Source: Rhynchopus euleeides (taxonomy: Eukaryota; Euglenozoa; Diplonemea; Diplonemida; Diplonemidae). From it: 64,000 nucleotides of DNA. The notes beneath the pieces are model-generated. The model was given only the letters and a program-made list of their open reading frames with translations, had not been told where the DNA came from and did not search any database. The position numbers were made by a program, and so were the translations under genes. Shown piece by piece: positions 1 through 10,243 of the stretch (position 1 is its first letter; each line of letters begins with the position of its first letter). Location: positions 1,736,001 to 1,800,000 of the forward strand of contig OY723280.1 in assembly GCA_963210315.1 (NCBI GenBank), given 5' to 3'.

Positions 1-102
1 TTTGCGAAAAATCTCGAAAAGAAATTCCTGGCAGAGGTGAAAAAATTGGGTTCCACACAAAACTGGCTCCAAAGTGACATACTCCCACGTGGTCCTTACA
101 CT

Positions 103-1483
103 CTGTGTCATGCCCCCCTAGGCTTCCAGCACACTGTGTCATGCCCCCCCAGGCTTCTAGCACACTGTGTCATGCCCCCCCAGGCTTCGAGCACACTGTG
201 TCATGCCCCCCCAGGCTTCCAGCACAGTGTGTCATGCCCCCCCAGGCTTCTAGCACACTGTGTCATGCCCCCCCAGGCTTCCAGCACACTGTGTCATGCC
301 CCCCCAGGCTTCCAGCACACTGTGTCATGCCCCCCCAGGCTTCCAGCACAGTGTGTCATGCCCCCCCAGGCTTCTAGCACACTGTGTCATGCCCCCCCAG
401 GCTTCCAGCACACTGTGTCATGCCCCCCCAGGCTTCTAGCACACTGTGTCATGCCCCCCCAGGCTTCCAGCACACTGTGTCATGCCCCCCCAGGCTTCCA
501 GCACAGTGTGTCATGCCCCCCCAGGCTTCTAGGACACTGTGTCATGCCCCCCCAGGCTTCCAGCACACTGTGTCATGCCCCCCCAGGCTTCTAGCACACT
601 GTGTCATGCCCCCCCAGGCTTCTAACACACTGTGTCATGCCCCCCCAGGCTTCTAGCACACTGTGTCATGCCCCCCCAGGCTTCCAGCACAGTGTGTCAT
701 GCCCCCCCAGGCTCCCCCCAGGCTTCTAACACACTGTGTCATGCCCCCCCAGGCTTCTAGCACACTGTGTCATGCCCCCCCAGGCTTCCAGCACACTGTG
801 TCATGCCCCCCCAGGCTTCCAGCACAGTGTGTCATGCCCCCCCAGGCTCCCCCCAGGCTTCTAACACACTGTGTCATGCCCCCCCAGGCTCCCCCCAGGC
901 TTCTAGCACACTGTGTCATGCCCCCCCAGGCTTCCAGCACACTGTGTCATGCCCCCCCAGGCTTCCAGCACAGTGTGTCATGCCCCCCCAGGCTTCCAGC
1001 ACACTGTCATGCCCCCCCAGGCTTCTAACACACTGTGTCATGCCCCCCCAGGCTTCTAGCACACTGTGTCATGCCCCCCCAGGCTTCCAGCACACTGTGT
1101 CATGCCCCCCCAGGCTTCTAACACACTGTGTCATGCCCCCCCAGGCTTCTAGCACACTGTGTCATGCCCCCCCAGGCTTCTAACACACTGTGTCATGCCC
1201 CCCCAGGCTTCCAGCACACTGTGTCATGCCCCCCCAGGCTTCCAGCACACTGTGTCATGCCCCCCCAGGCTTCCAGCACAGTGTGTCATGCCCCCCCAGG
1301 CTTCTAACACACTGTGTCATGCCCCCCCAGGCTTCCAGCACACTGTGTCATGCCCCCCCAGGCTTCCAGCACACTGTGTCATGCCCCCCCAGGCTTCTAG
1401 CACACTGTGTCATGCCCCCCCAGGCTTCTAACACACTGTGTCATGCCCCCCCAGGCTTCTAGCACACTGTGTCATACCCCCAG
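103..1483. repeat. 31-bp satellite array (~44 units)
   Basis: About 44 head-to-tail copies of a 31-bp unit with core GTGTCATGCCCCCCCAGG, followed by CTTCTAG or CTTCCAG and CACACT. Units differ mainly at two positions (CTTCTAG, CTTCCAG or CTTCTAAC; CACACT or CACAGT), and a few are expanded by an extra CAGGCTCCCCC block near 712, 848 and 888. Because 31 is not a multiple of 3 the array stays open in several frames; those frames are artefacts. The last unit ends in unique sequence near 1483. Confidence 0.95.
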
Positions 1484-1485
1484 GC

Positions 1486-2640
1486 CGCCTTCCTCCCCCA
1501 CTCCGTCGCAGTCACGAAGTGGCTTTTCGGCGATCGCAGTGCTCCGTCCCTCCTGCTGCAACCAACTGACGCTTCCGTCCCGTTGCCCGTCGCCACCTCG
1601 AGGGAGGTATCCCGGGGTTTCGACGGCGTCGTCCGGCCCGCCGTCGCCTCACGCCTACCAGTGCCTACCTCCGCCAGCTCCGCCACTCAGGAAGCACAGC
1701 TTTGACACCCGCGCCCTCGTCACACACATCTCTACCGCGCCCCTGCGCTGTGCTCCTCCGTCTCGTTCGCACCCCCTTTACCCTTCATGCCCGTGCAGCA
1801 CTGTCACCAGCTTTCCGGCGTAGTCGCCGCCGGTGTCCCCGCTGAGCTTCCACAGGAACAGCCGGCAGACTACTTCGTGACAGGCAGCCGCCCTGGATCC
1901 CGTGCCAGAAGTCAACAAACGCGTCGGTGATCCGCTCCCGCCCCGCGGCAGCCTTTTCGGTGACCTCGAAGGTGTGCACCAATTCCGACTGCGCCTCGCG
2001 TTGCAGCTGCCCGCCCCAACTCCTTCCCCTCCCGTCGCCCAGTCAGTCCCTCTCGCGTGCCGCCAGCTTTGGACCACACCCCGCTCGGCCCGCCTCGGCA
2101 GTTGTCCCCAGTACGCGCGCCTCCCGGGTCGGGTTCGCGCCCACACTTTACCAGCCCCCTTGCGCATCGTTTTTTGAGCGCGCGGGAACGCGCAGCACCC
2201 CTGGCCATCGGCCAGTCGCCACCCCCCCCCGGCGCCCCCACCGCCCTCCGCGTCCAGCGCCAGGACAGCACATCCCCTGCTGGCACTGTTGCGCGGGGGG
2301 CCGCGCGAAGCGCGGCCCCGCGACCCCACCCCCACCCCGCGCGAAGCGCGGGGTGGGGTCGCGGGGCTGGGGGTGGGGGTTTATCCTTATCTTCCTTGGG
2401 GGTGCAGGACCTCCCCCATGATTGACGAGTTGGGGGTATAGCTTGGCGGACGATGACGTGGCATCGACAGCGGCTTGCACCCCCCCCTGAAATAGGCGCG
2501 TGAACTCTTGCGTCACTTCGCACATTGTGCATCATGTTCAAATGACACGCAGGAGCCAGTAGGCTGCCTTTCAAACGGGGTGCCTGTCCCTGCTGGACAG
2601 GGGGGTCTGGGGCCCAGCTGCCGGAGGCCATGGGAGTGAA
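1486..2640 (-). pseudogene. GC-rich degraded coding-like segment, unknown
   Basis: A high-GC stretch in which two minus-strand frames look partly coding. One, around 1785-2000, reads VHTFEVTEKAAAGRERITD and continues into a Trp- and Phe-containing segment. A second frame from 1778 ends in KLVTVLHGHEG. No single frame carries the whole, and a poly-C/poly-G hairpin region (2295-2371) falls in the middle, so I read this as a broken gene or chance open frames in GC-rich DNA. I recognise no family. Confidence that it was ever a gene is low. Confidence 0.2.
2294..2371. repeat. Two adjacent GC hairpins with GAA loops
   Basis: Two inverted repeats lie side by side. The first pairs GGGGCCGCGC with GCGCGGCCCC across a GAA loop; the second has an inner stem ACCCCGCGC/GCGCGGGGT, also closed by GAA, and an outer stem CCCCGCGACCCCA/TGGGGTCGCGGGG. 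The same style of GC stem with a GAA/TTC loop recurs near 25140, 38460 and 55395. Confidence 0.8.
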
Positions 2641-2778
2641 CATTTATTCCTGGCGGGCGCGGTTACTCACGGTATGATCCCTCGGGGCCAAGCTGCGATG
2701 CCAGCACGCTAACCCAAATTGCAATACGGCGGGCGCAGATTCGGTGTGAATTGGGCTGCATCCTGGGTAGCCCGGGCC

Positions 2779-3560
2779 CTACCCGATGTGACGATAAATT
2801 GTCGCGCAAGGACACGCCACAGGGGGGTCTGGGGGGCGGAGCCCCCCAGCCGCCGGAGGCCACGGTAGTGAACGTCTGTTCACAGGTTGGGGGCGCAGGA
2901 GGGGGGGGGGGCCCGGGGGGGGGGGGGGCGGATGTTTATGGCGGTTCCTCAAATTGAAGCCTTGCCTGGAGCTGCTCCACAGCGTCCCGGGCATCGCTCT
3001 TCGCAGGAACTCCTCCTTCAAACGGTGCATGGGGATGTAGCGGCGGATGGTGCTCTCGTCGATCTGGCACAGGTCCTCCTGCAGCCACCTGATGCGCTCT
3101 TGCTTCGCAGAACTCGCCATCGTCACGCTTCTTCCTGACGCAGGCCTCCGCGAGCTGCTTCACCAGCTCCGCGTCCCCCCGATGCAACTGCGCGCGCTGG
3201 AGGGGGGCCCCGGATGGGAGGGCTAGGCGGTGCCGCATGGCTACACCTCGTGCAGGCTGGATCGACGCCGCGGTCCCTGCAGCCGGATCGTCGCAAACCC
3301 CAGAGCTTGTGCGGCCAGGTGCAGGGCTGCCACCTGTCTCGACCCGCATCTCCGCCCAGGCCCGCCCAGTCCCGTAGCTCACGCCCGACTAGGCGTTTCA
3401 TCGCCTCGGGGATGAACCCCTCCGGAACTGGGTTCTTCCCCAGCCGTACGGCCTCGTCGTACAGCGCCCGTCTCCTGTATCGCTTTCATGAGCCGCTCGC
3501 GAGGGGGTGAAGGTGCAGCGCCCCTCGACGGGGTGCTGGAGGATGGCCCTCAGGTCATCG
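2779..3560 (-). pseudogene. Frameshifted coding remnant, unknown
   Basis: Minus-strand frames look coding in pieces. Near 3480-3375 one reads LYDEAVRLGKNPVPEGFIPE and continues MKRLVGRELRDW; a second frame gives ELVKQLAEACVRKKR near 3165-3120; a third (from 3126) gives MASSAKQERIRWLQEDL followed by a helix-rich segment. The pieces follow each other in order on one strand but in different frames, as expected of a gene broken by small indels. Composition is charged and helical; I recognise no family. The 3' side runs into the GC hairpin repeat near 2820-2885. Confidence 0.3.
2817..2885 (+). repeat. GGCGGAGCC hairpin unit, copy 1
   Basis: A ~65-bp dispersed unit with a perfect short hairpin (CTGGGGGGC / GCCCCCCAG around a 3-nt loop), followed by CCGCCGGAGGCCACGGTAGT and GAACGTCTGTT. 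Other copies: near 8187-8250, 24930-24985, 35665-35725, 35838-35895 and 55560-55620, plus a diverged copy near 2585-2650. Confidence 0.9.
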
Positions 3561-4850
3561 GGCTCATCGCGGTGGTATTGACAACTTGAGGCCCCCTGTG
3601 GTTAAGCCCCCCCTTGCCAGACCCCCCAGGGGGGGCTTAAACACGGGGGATCCCAGGTAATAGCGTTTTCCTCGCTGCCCCTGTCGCTGCCTCCCGTGGG
3701 GTCTCGACAGCACTAGACATTTCTGCGCAGGTAGATTGCCTCCACTACAGGCTCACCCTAGACGAAGAGGGTGTCGCCATGGGAACCAAAAACCTGATGA
3801 AGTGGTGTGTAGTGCTAACACGCCATGAAAGCCTCGCCAACCTGGCCAATTTAGCCGGAGGGGCATCGGTCTACCTGGAACAATGAGACGCTCAAAATAC
3901 CAAGGGAACCCGCACGTCTTCTTTGGAATTCCCCTCAACGGGGAACACGCACCTGACCTGGTGTCCCAAGGCCACGACGCCTCCCCCCACCTGGCACACC
4001 GGATCCCGCTGGACTGTGGGGACGTCACTAAAGTGCTTGCGTAATAACACTGTGTTCACCACCTCCGGTCTTCACGGTCAGGTGAAGATCAATTTTGCAG
4101 ATCGCGACATGTCATGACCACGTCATGGGGTTCTTCGGGTGTCCCCATTCAGAAAACACCCGAGAAATATGACAACTTTGCTAAACTGGACCCAACTCCC
4201 CACACTCTTTTTTTTGCCATTTTTTCCATTTTTGGGCTCACTTTTTCTCACTTTTCTCACTCCAGAGCGAAGGCCCCCAAGGAGAAAAATAAAATTCCCT
4301 CCCTGCAAAAACCCTAAGAGAAAAAAATTGCAATCCTGAATCGGGACTTGGACTCCACATTTAGCTTCATACTTGCTTTTGCCCGCAGGTTATTTTTTTT
4401 CTTTTTTGGGGGGCGGCTGGGTGGGTGCATGGGGGTCTTCGCTACGGTGTGGTGAAAACGGCGCGTTTTTTTTGTGCATTTTCTCCTGTACTTCTCGGAG
4501 AAAATCTCCAAAAAAAATTGCCCGAAAATAATGTTGATTTCGTAGCAAAGGTCACCCTGTCCCCCCTCCTTCCCCCTTTTTTGTACAATGCCTTCACAAC
4601 GCATATCACTTGTCCTCCTTTCAAGTTTCACTGGTTTTGCCGTCAAGACGGAAGCTGGTGGAACTTATTCCTGGAAACAACAGCTGATGCGGGTGCCGGC
4701 CTGGGTTGGGTGGGGGAAGAGAGAGGTATTGGTGCGGGGGTGGGGTGTTCAGGTGGTTGGGAAAGGTAAGGGAAACACGGCTTTTCTCCGAAAAGCCGAA
4801 AAGGCACGAAAAATCACGAAAAATCACAAATCTATTATTATTATTAAAGT
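3561..4850. other. No gene recognised
   Basis: Mixed-composition sequence with T-rich tracts near 4205-4260 and 4390-4480 and runs of A. Open frames here are short and show no coding bias. I see no RNA gene, TIR or repeat shared with the rest of the window except the start of the GTTGGATTAGCG motif at 4850. Confidence 0.5.
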
Positions 4851-4913
4851 TGGATTAGCGTGCCGGCACCGCGCCTCGGCGAGGGAACCGTACCCGCTGT
4901 CCTGTATATTAAC

Positions 4914-5400
4914 CTATGTCACGCCGCTAGGGCGTGATCGCCTCCTCGGTAAAGGAAAAGGAGGTCTGAACGAGGCACTCTGCGCCTGTAGCCCGGTTGT
5001 GAGCCGGGATACGACGGCGGCCTTCAGAAAGAAAGAAAGGGAAGAGACGTATATGTTTTTGCTTTTAGGGCAGAGCTTTGGGGCTTGGCGGCCGCGCGAA
5101 GGGCGCGGTCTCCAAGGCCTCTTAGCCGACACAGTTTTCTTTGGCACTCGGCGTGTGGAGAGCCAGGCAGCGACAGGGTTGCCGTCGCATCTTCGCTTAA
5201 TTTGATGAACACACGGTTTGCAGCTCCGAGGGGTTCTGTCCGCCATAGTCAAGCGTTGTTTTGGGATGAGGTCTTCCGCTACCTTGATAAGACGAGGGAG
5301 CAGTTGACACGTGATCTGATGGCGAGGCAGAACCTCGGGGAGGGGGAGTCGTTTTCCAGGCGCAGGGGATGTCACTGCGTCAAGGGCACTACTGTTTCTT
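4914..5400 (-). pseudogene. C-terminal part of the modular ORF, cut off by a MITE
   Basis: A minus-strand open frame of about 150 codons, basic and Pro/Arg-rich, with CKPCVHQIKRRCDG near its middle and ending RRSRPSGVT. It has no ATG of its own at the start. It is open up to the TTAA at 5401-5404, where a 1.13-kb MITE begins. If the MITE and one TTAA are removed, this frame joins in phase with the repeat-module frame at 6539 and upstream, so it may be the original C-terminus of that protein. Its last residues resemble the end of the plus-strand frame at 9555 (RSRSRPCGVT). No family recognised. Confidence 0.4.
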
Positions 5401-5404
5401 TTAA

Positions 5405-6534
5405 ACCCTGTGCCTGGAATTTTGACCGAGTTAGATAAAATTTTCAGTGCAATCCTTCAGCACCTCCCCCCTAGATTTTTAGGTTTTCTTGACCCAATGG
5501 TCGAAATCTGCGACATAGTGGAAATCCCGGGGACATGTCGAATTCGAAAATTTTGGGTTAAAAAACCCCAGGGGACCCTTTGGTTTCACCCCCTGTTGGG
5601 GGGCCTGGTGGGCGTTCAGGTGTGCTGAGACCCTTCGAGTTCTGACAGAGTGCAGCAATGGTAATCAACCGTCGTGAACGTATTTTCGTGCCGGCATGGC
5701 TATCCATGGGCACCGTGGCATGTCGCCGCATCCGTTCCGATCACAAGTGCCAGAGGCAAATCAGGAGTCCTGGTCCAGTGCAGGCACCTGCGCTGCAGAT
5801 ACCCAAGGAACTGTTGTGCACAAAAATGCACACGCAAGGACAGCAACTGACTGAGGCAATGCATCTCGCAGCCTATCGATTCGATTCGTGGCACCAAGTC
5901 TCACGAGCTGGTCACGCGATACCACGTTACTCTGCGTGGCATATTCCGTGAAATGGCTTGGGCAGCAGTGCACAGGGGAACTTTTGCTGCACTGCGACAG
6001 GACAACCCAAGCACGTGCCGCGTACATCCGGAGGTGAAGTTGGATGAGGGAGATCAGTGGCTTCTGGGAGGAAGAGGGCGACCGCATCCACGTCGCGGAT
6101 AACACACTCAGCACACGACCGGGCGTTGCATGAAATCCCCCATGTGTAAACAGGGGGAATCGGCCTTTTAGGGGGTCCTGGTCAGGAATAAAAATTTTCA
6201 CACATATCTTTCGACTTCCTGAGGCCCAAAACCGGTGTTCCTGGACCCAGATGTGACATCTGGATGACATAATAAAAATCCAGAGTGCCTTAGAGGCGCG
6301 CGGGACATTTTTTTGGGGATCGTGGCTGGGGACCCCCTATTTTGGGGGATTTCCCGTAGGTGGAAAATGTCGATTTTCCAATTTTAAATCACACTGGGGG
6401 CACCTGCGGGGCCATATTTTGCATTTTCAGACAGGGGACCTATACCCTACAAACCCGATTTTCGGGTTTTTTGACCATTTTATGCCTTGTGCGAAAACGT
6501 GATATTTTTTGGACAAAATTCCAGGCACAGGGTT
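5405..6534. mobile_element. TTAA-flanked MITE, piggyBac-like ends
   Basis: Imperfect inverted ends start (A)ACCCTGTGCCTGGAATTTTG, about 26 bp, at 5405 and at 6534 in reverse. Each end abuts a TTAA (5401-5404 and 6535-6538). TTAA duplications with CCCT-type termini are the known signature of piggyBac-superfamily elements. The 1130-bp interior has no transposase, so the copy is non-autonomous. One end has one extra A/T between TTAA and CCCTG, so the match to piggyBac is good but not exact. It interrupts a minus-strand reading frame. Confidence 0.7.
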
Positions 6535-6538
6535 TTAA

Positions 6539-8317
6539 GAGTTTGAAGCTCGTCCACAACACGGTCTTGGTCAGACAGGCCGGAAGACATGGACTTCTCA
6601 TCAGAGTCGAGATCTACATGGTCAACCAGGCGCCGTTTGAGCGTCAGATAATCAAGGCCGGGATCTGACGGACCTGTCGGAGACCCGTCGAGCCAGCTGT
6701 TTGTTTCATCGTCACACACGGAGGGTGGGGAGGGGGAAGGGGGCTCGGAGGAAGCGAGGTCCTCGGTAGCACACAGTTGTCCCTCAAGCGCTGGGACGTC
6801 AGGCTCAAAGTCAGGCAGGCTTGAAGCAGACCTGTAAGGTTGGCCGGCACTAGCACACACGTAGAGCGGGGAGGGGGGTGGGGAATCGGAGGAATCGAGG
6901 TCCTCGGTATCGCCGAGACATCTCTTCAGTGAAGGGGAAGTGACCTGAGCTGATGCGCCCTCAGGGGGTTCACCAGGACTTGCAGCCACTTCAGCATACA
7001 CGTCAAGCAGGGAGGAAGATAGAGATTTCTCGTCCGAGGCAAGATCCACATGCTCACCCAGGCGTCGTTTGAGCGCCGGGGCATCTAGGCCGATATCTGA
7101 CGGACCTGAAAGGGGCCCGTGGGGCTCGCTGTTGGTCCCATCGCATACGGAAGGCGTGGAAGGGAATGGGGGTTCCGAGGAAGCGAGGAAGCGAGGTCCT
7201 CGGTAGCACACAGTTGTCCCTCAAGCGCTGGGACGTCAGGTTCAAAGTCAGGCAGGCTTGGAGCAGATCCGCTCGGCCGGCCGGCACTATCACACACGGA
7301 GAGCGGGGAGGGGGGTGGGGAATCGGAGGAGTCGAGGTCCTCGGTAGCGCCGAGACATCTCTTCAGCGGAGGGAGAGTGATCTGAGGAGCTGACGCACCC
7401 CCAGGGAGTTCATCATGCCTTGCAGCCACATCAGCACACACGTCAAGCAGGGAGGGAGATACAGACTTCTCGTCCGAATCGAGATCCACATGCTCACCCA
7501 GGCGTCGTTTGAGCGCCGGGTCATCGGGGTCGAGATCTGACGGACCTAAAAGGGACATATCGAGCCCGCTGTTGGTCCCGTCGTCGCTTACAAATCTATG
7601 AAATCGGGCTCTTTGTGGAGTTGTGATTTTTTGCGATTTTTTGCGATTTTTTGCGATTTTTTGCGATTTTTTGCGATTTTTTGCGATTTTTTGCGATTTT
7701 TTGCGATTTTTTGCGATTTTTTGCGATTTTTTGCGATTTTTTGCGATTTTTTGCGATTTTTTGCGATTTTTTGCGATTTTTTGCGATTTTTTGCGATTTT
7801 TTGCGATTTTTTGCGAAATTTTGAGAAATTTTGAGAAATTTTGAGAAATTTTGAGAAATTTTGAGAAATTTTGAGAAATTTTGAGAAATTTTGAGAAATT
7901 TTGAGAAATTTTGAGAAATTTTGAGAAATTTTGAGAAATTTTGAGAAATTTTAAGAAATTTTGAGAATTTTTTTTTTTGGTGGGCCGGTTTTTTTGTGGG
8001 CCGGTTTTTCCTAGGGGGGATGAGGATGAGTCCTCCGGATGTCCTGTTGTCCTATGGCTGCTTGGTGGGGCTAGCGCAGCAGGTTCTTCTTTTGCTTCAC
8101 CGGCTCTTCGCTTGAGTCCTCCGGACACCCCCCCCCCCCCCTTTCCCGTTTGGTCCCAGCCAAAACCCGATTTTTTCCAGCCAAGAGCCAGACGTTCACT
8201 ACCGTGGCCTCCGGCGGCTGGGGGGCTCCGCCCCCCAGACCCCCCATGTAGCGTGTGCCTGTCTAGTACCCAAGCCCTTGTGCTTATATGGCCGTGGCTT
8301 CGGAACACATGTTCCAA
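6539..8317 (-). pseudogene. Repeat-module acidic protein, broken by an 8-bp duplication
   Basis: The minus strand encodes 2-2.5 copies of a ~150-aa module: LKRRLGEHVDLDSDEKS, then LKRCLG.TEDLDSSDSPPPS, then SLPDFEPDVPALEGQLCATE. The upstream portion, in one frame, ends near 7190; the module continues in another frame from 7211 because GAAGCGAG is duplicated (7178-7195), whereas the parallel position at 6748-6770 has a single copy. Upstream (7622-7970) the frame runs through the 10-mer repeats and becomes Lys/Asn/Phe low complexity, so the true N-terminus is probably near 7600 or not preserved. The downstream end is cut at 6538 by the TTAA MITE. Acidic Ser/Pro-rich, possibly disordered; no family recognised. 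Confidence 0.45.
7622..7971. repeat. Two adjoining 10-mer tandem arrays
   Basis: About 19 copies of TTGCGATTTT (7622-7815) pass directly into about 15 copies of TTGAGAAATT (7816-7971). Shorter runs of the same 10-mers flank the ~540-bp repeats at 8500, 9061, 9648 and 10243, and a GC-shifted version (CACAAGTCCT) occurs at 46045-46075. Confidence 0.95.
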
Positions 8318-8400
8318 AAGCCATTACGGGATATCATGGGGGTGCCTGCGCATCCTGTCGTACTGTGGCTGCTTGGTAGGGCTAGCACTTCGGAACCGTG
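8019..8400. repeat. Module cluster: hairpin unit copy 2 plus CTGCTTGG units
   Basis: Contains the reverse of the GGCGGAGCC hairpin unit (about 8187-8250) and two copies of a ~60-bp unit with CTGTCGTACTG and GGCTGCTTGGTGGGGC cores (8035-8090 and 8345-8395). The same unit lies in reverse at 25035-25095 and forward at 55450-55510, inside the two related hAT MITEs. This cluster may be a rearranged relic of that family; no hAT ends were found here. Confidence 0.6.
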
Positions 8401-8524
8401 TCATTGGGACCTGTGGTCCGGCATATGGACTCAGCAAACTGTCCACAAACCACCATTGAGGCCAACAAGGCCCTCTCGGTGGCCTGACGCAGCCGGGCCT
8501 TCCGCGATTTTTTGCGATTTTTTG

Positions 8525-9063
8525 CCCTGGGCAAGACGTTAAACTACCTGGGAGGGCTTCCCCAGACCATGACGGGTGCTTGCACCAGGAGTTTGAAACA
8601 GCCACTCATGCCTTGCGATGCTCAAGTGCCTGCTGGACCCCTATGTCCTTCAGGCCCCAAAGCAGGCAACGATATGGGAGCAACCTAACAGGGGAGGTGA
8701 AGAGGGCACGGGTCTTAGCCTGATGACACACTGCAACCTCAAGGTGACTGGCGACACCTCTCCCACAGTCTGCGGCGACTCTGCCGTGGCGACAAGGCTT
8801 CCTGTCATGGGAGATCGCTGCGTGGATCAACGTGGCACTACCCGTGTGCTCGGCAGGTTGTTTCGGCACCTGTTTTCTCCGTGTCATGCTTTTCGTGAGC
8901 GTGTCAGGGATGTTGGCACACGCTGGGGAGGGTTCACATGATGACATAACATATATCAGAAGCACACACCCACGTGGCGCTGTCCTTGGCAGGACTTTGA
9001 AAGTGCCGCCTTGATATCCTTGTTGGATAGAACCCTCATATCACACCCTCAATCAGCTGACGA
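8525..9063 (+). repeat. 540-bp signature-headed repeat, copy 1
   Basis: Begins with the ~78-nt signature CCTGGGCAAGACGTTAAACT and ends TCAATCAGCTGACGAAA, directly bounded by 10-mer tandem repeats on both sides. It is nearly identical over its full length to copies at 9703 and 46197 (a few substitutions and a 1-nt indel). Its 5' signature is shared with the retroposon at 29560/31597. I infer a short non-autonomous retroposon. Open frames in it are not conserved between copies. Confidence 0.8.
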
Positions 9064-9069
9064 AATTTT

Positions 9070-9555
9070 GTGAAATTTTGTGAAATTTTGTGCAAGGGTA
9101 CTCATTGCCCCTCGTTCCTCTCACCCCGCCCCCTGGGCGCCCCTGTTTCGAAAACAAAGGCCGTTGGGCAATCTGACTCGAAACCTCCAGCAGTGGCTAC
9201 CGGCTTCCTGTTTGATGCGCCAAGCAGGCCACTCACTACAGCTAAAGTCAAGGCATGGAGGTGGTTACTTCCCCCTTGCGCGATTGACCCCATTCCCCAC
9301 AAGGTTCGTCTGTCGAAGATCCATCGGCAGAAACGTTTCCGAGCCCGGGCTTTCCCTTTTGACCCCCCCCGCCAGATCAGGCGTTCATCAGACTTCCTTC
9401 CCAGTAAGTGGAAGGTCCCGCGCTATTTTCAACGCGCGGCCGAGGTATCACCCTCCGAGCTTCATTCGGTGGAGCCTCCGACCTTCAGTGTTCACGTGCC
9501 TTTCCCTATTTTAACAAAAGAAAGGAGCAGATCGCGCCCGTGTGGTGTGACTTAG
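9070..9555 (+). CDS. Hypothetical 161-aa ORF between repeat copies
   Basis: An open frame between two copies of the 540-bp repeat. The first ~12 codons read through the GAAATTTTGT linker repeats, so the annotated start is doubtful. The rest is basic and aromatic (FRARAFPFDPPRQIRRSSDF; KWKVPRYFQRA) with more coding-like composition than its surroundings. It ends PFPILTKERSRSRPCGVT and stop, resembling the end of the minus-strand frame at 4914 (PFPLPRRRSRPSGVT). Downstream of both stops lies a related segment ending CGCTAATCCAAC. It may be a fragment of the same repeated gene or element. No known family recognised. Confidence 0.3.
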   Translation: MKFCEILCKGTHCPSFLSPRPLGAPVSKTKAVGQSDSKPPAVATGFLFDAPSRPLTTAKVKAWRWLLPPCAIDPIPHKVRLSKIHRQKRFRARAFPFDPPRQIRRSSDFLPSKWKVPRYFQRAAEVSPSELHSVEPPTFSVHVPFPILTKERSRSRPCGVT

Positions 9556-9566
9556 TAAATGACTTG

Positions 9567-9645
9567 GATAGCGTATCAGTTCTCGTGCGTCGTCTTTCGT
9601 AGACGTTCTGTACGATGCGGATCCGCTAATCCAACATAGCAAACG
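9567..9645 (+). repeat. Segment X (GCGGATCCGC palindrome, CTAATCCAAC end)
   Basis: About 80 bp ending ATGCGGATCCGCTAATCCAA followed by CATAGCAAACGAAA. It occurs in reverse orientation at 46078-46153, next to another copy of the 540-bp repeat. A weaker relative (TTGGATTAGCGTGCCGGCAC) is at 4852, and another near 16836. Confidence 0.8.
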
Positions 9646-9702
9646 AAATTTTGTGAAATTTTGTGAAATTTTGAGAAATTTTGAGAAATTTTGAGAAATT
9701 TT

Positions 9703-10243
9703 GTCCTGGGCAAGACGTTAAACTACCTGGGAGGGCTTCCCCAGACCATGACGGGTGCTTGCACCAGGAGTTTGAAACAGCCACTCATGCCTTGCGATGC
9801 TCAAGTGCCTGCTGGACCCCTATGTCCTTCAGGCCCCAAAGCAGGCAACGATATGGGAGCAACCTAACAGGGGAGGTGAAGAGGGCACGGGTCTTAGCCT
9901 GATGACACACTGCAACCTCAAGGTGACTGGCGACACCTCTCCCACAGTCTGCGGCACTCTGCCGTGGCGACAAGGCTTCCTGTCATGGGAGATCGCTGCG
10001 TGGATCAACGTGGCACCACCCGTGTGCTCGGCAGGTTGTTTCGGCACCTGTTTTCTCCGTGTCATGCTTTTCGTGAGCGTGTCAGGGATGTTGGCACACG
10101 CTGGGGAGGGTTCACATGATGACATAACATATATCAGAAGCACACACCCACGTGGCGCTGTCCTTGGCAGGACTTTGAAAGTGCCGCCTTGATATCCTTG
10201 TTGGATAGAACCCTCATATCACACCCTCAATCAGCTGACGACG
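9703..10243 (+). repeat. 540-bp signature-headed repeat, copy 2
   Basis: Second near-identical copy, in direct orientation to copy 1 about 0.64 kb upstream. It is flanked by GAAATTTTG-type 10-mers on both sides. It shares GCGGCACTCTG with copy 3, where copy 1 has one extra base. Confidence 0.85.

Noticed and set aside
103..1483. CRISPR-like regular repeat array
   Set aside because: Units are head-to-tail with no spacers, and the context is eukaryotic repeats.
37..1823. Several 90-185-codon open frames over the satellite
   Set aside because: They exist because the 31-bp unit rotates through frames without stops; the encoded repeats are artefacts.
4850..4960. Small RNA gene suspected from TTAGCGTGCCGGCAC with GC-rich pairing
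   Set aside because: No match to tRNA, 5S or snRNA structure; better explained as part of the segment X repeat family.
7085..8000. Lys/Asn/Phe-rich extension of the module protein
   Set aside because: It is a literal translation of the 10-mer tandem arrays, unlikely to be real protein.
8719..9065. Hammerhead-like cores (CTGATGA at 8723, CTGACGAAA at 9058)
   Set aside because: No consistent three-stem fold could be drawn; the short motifs occur by chance.
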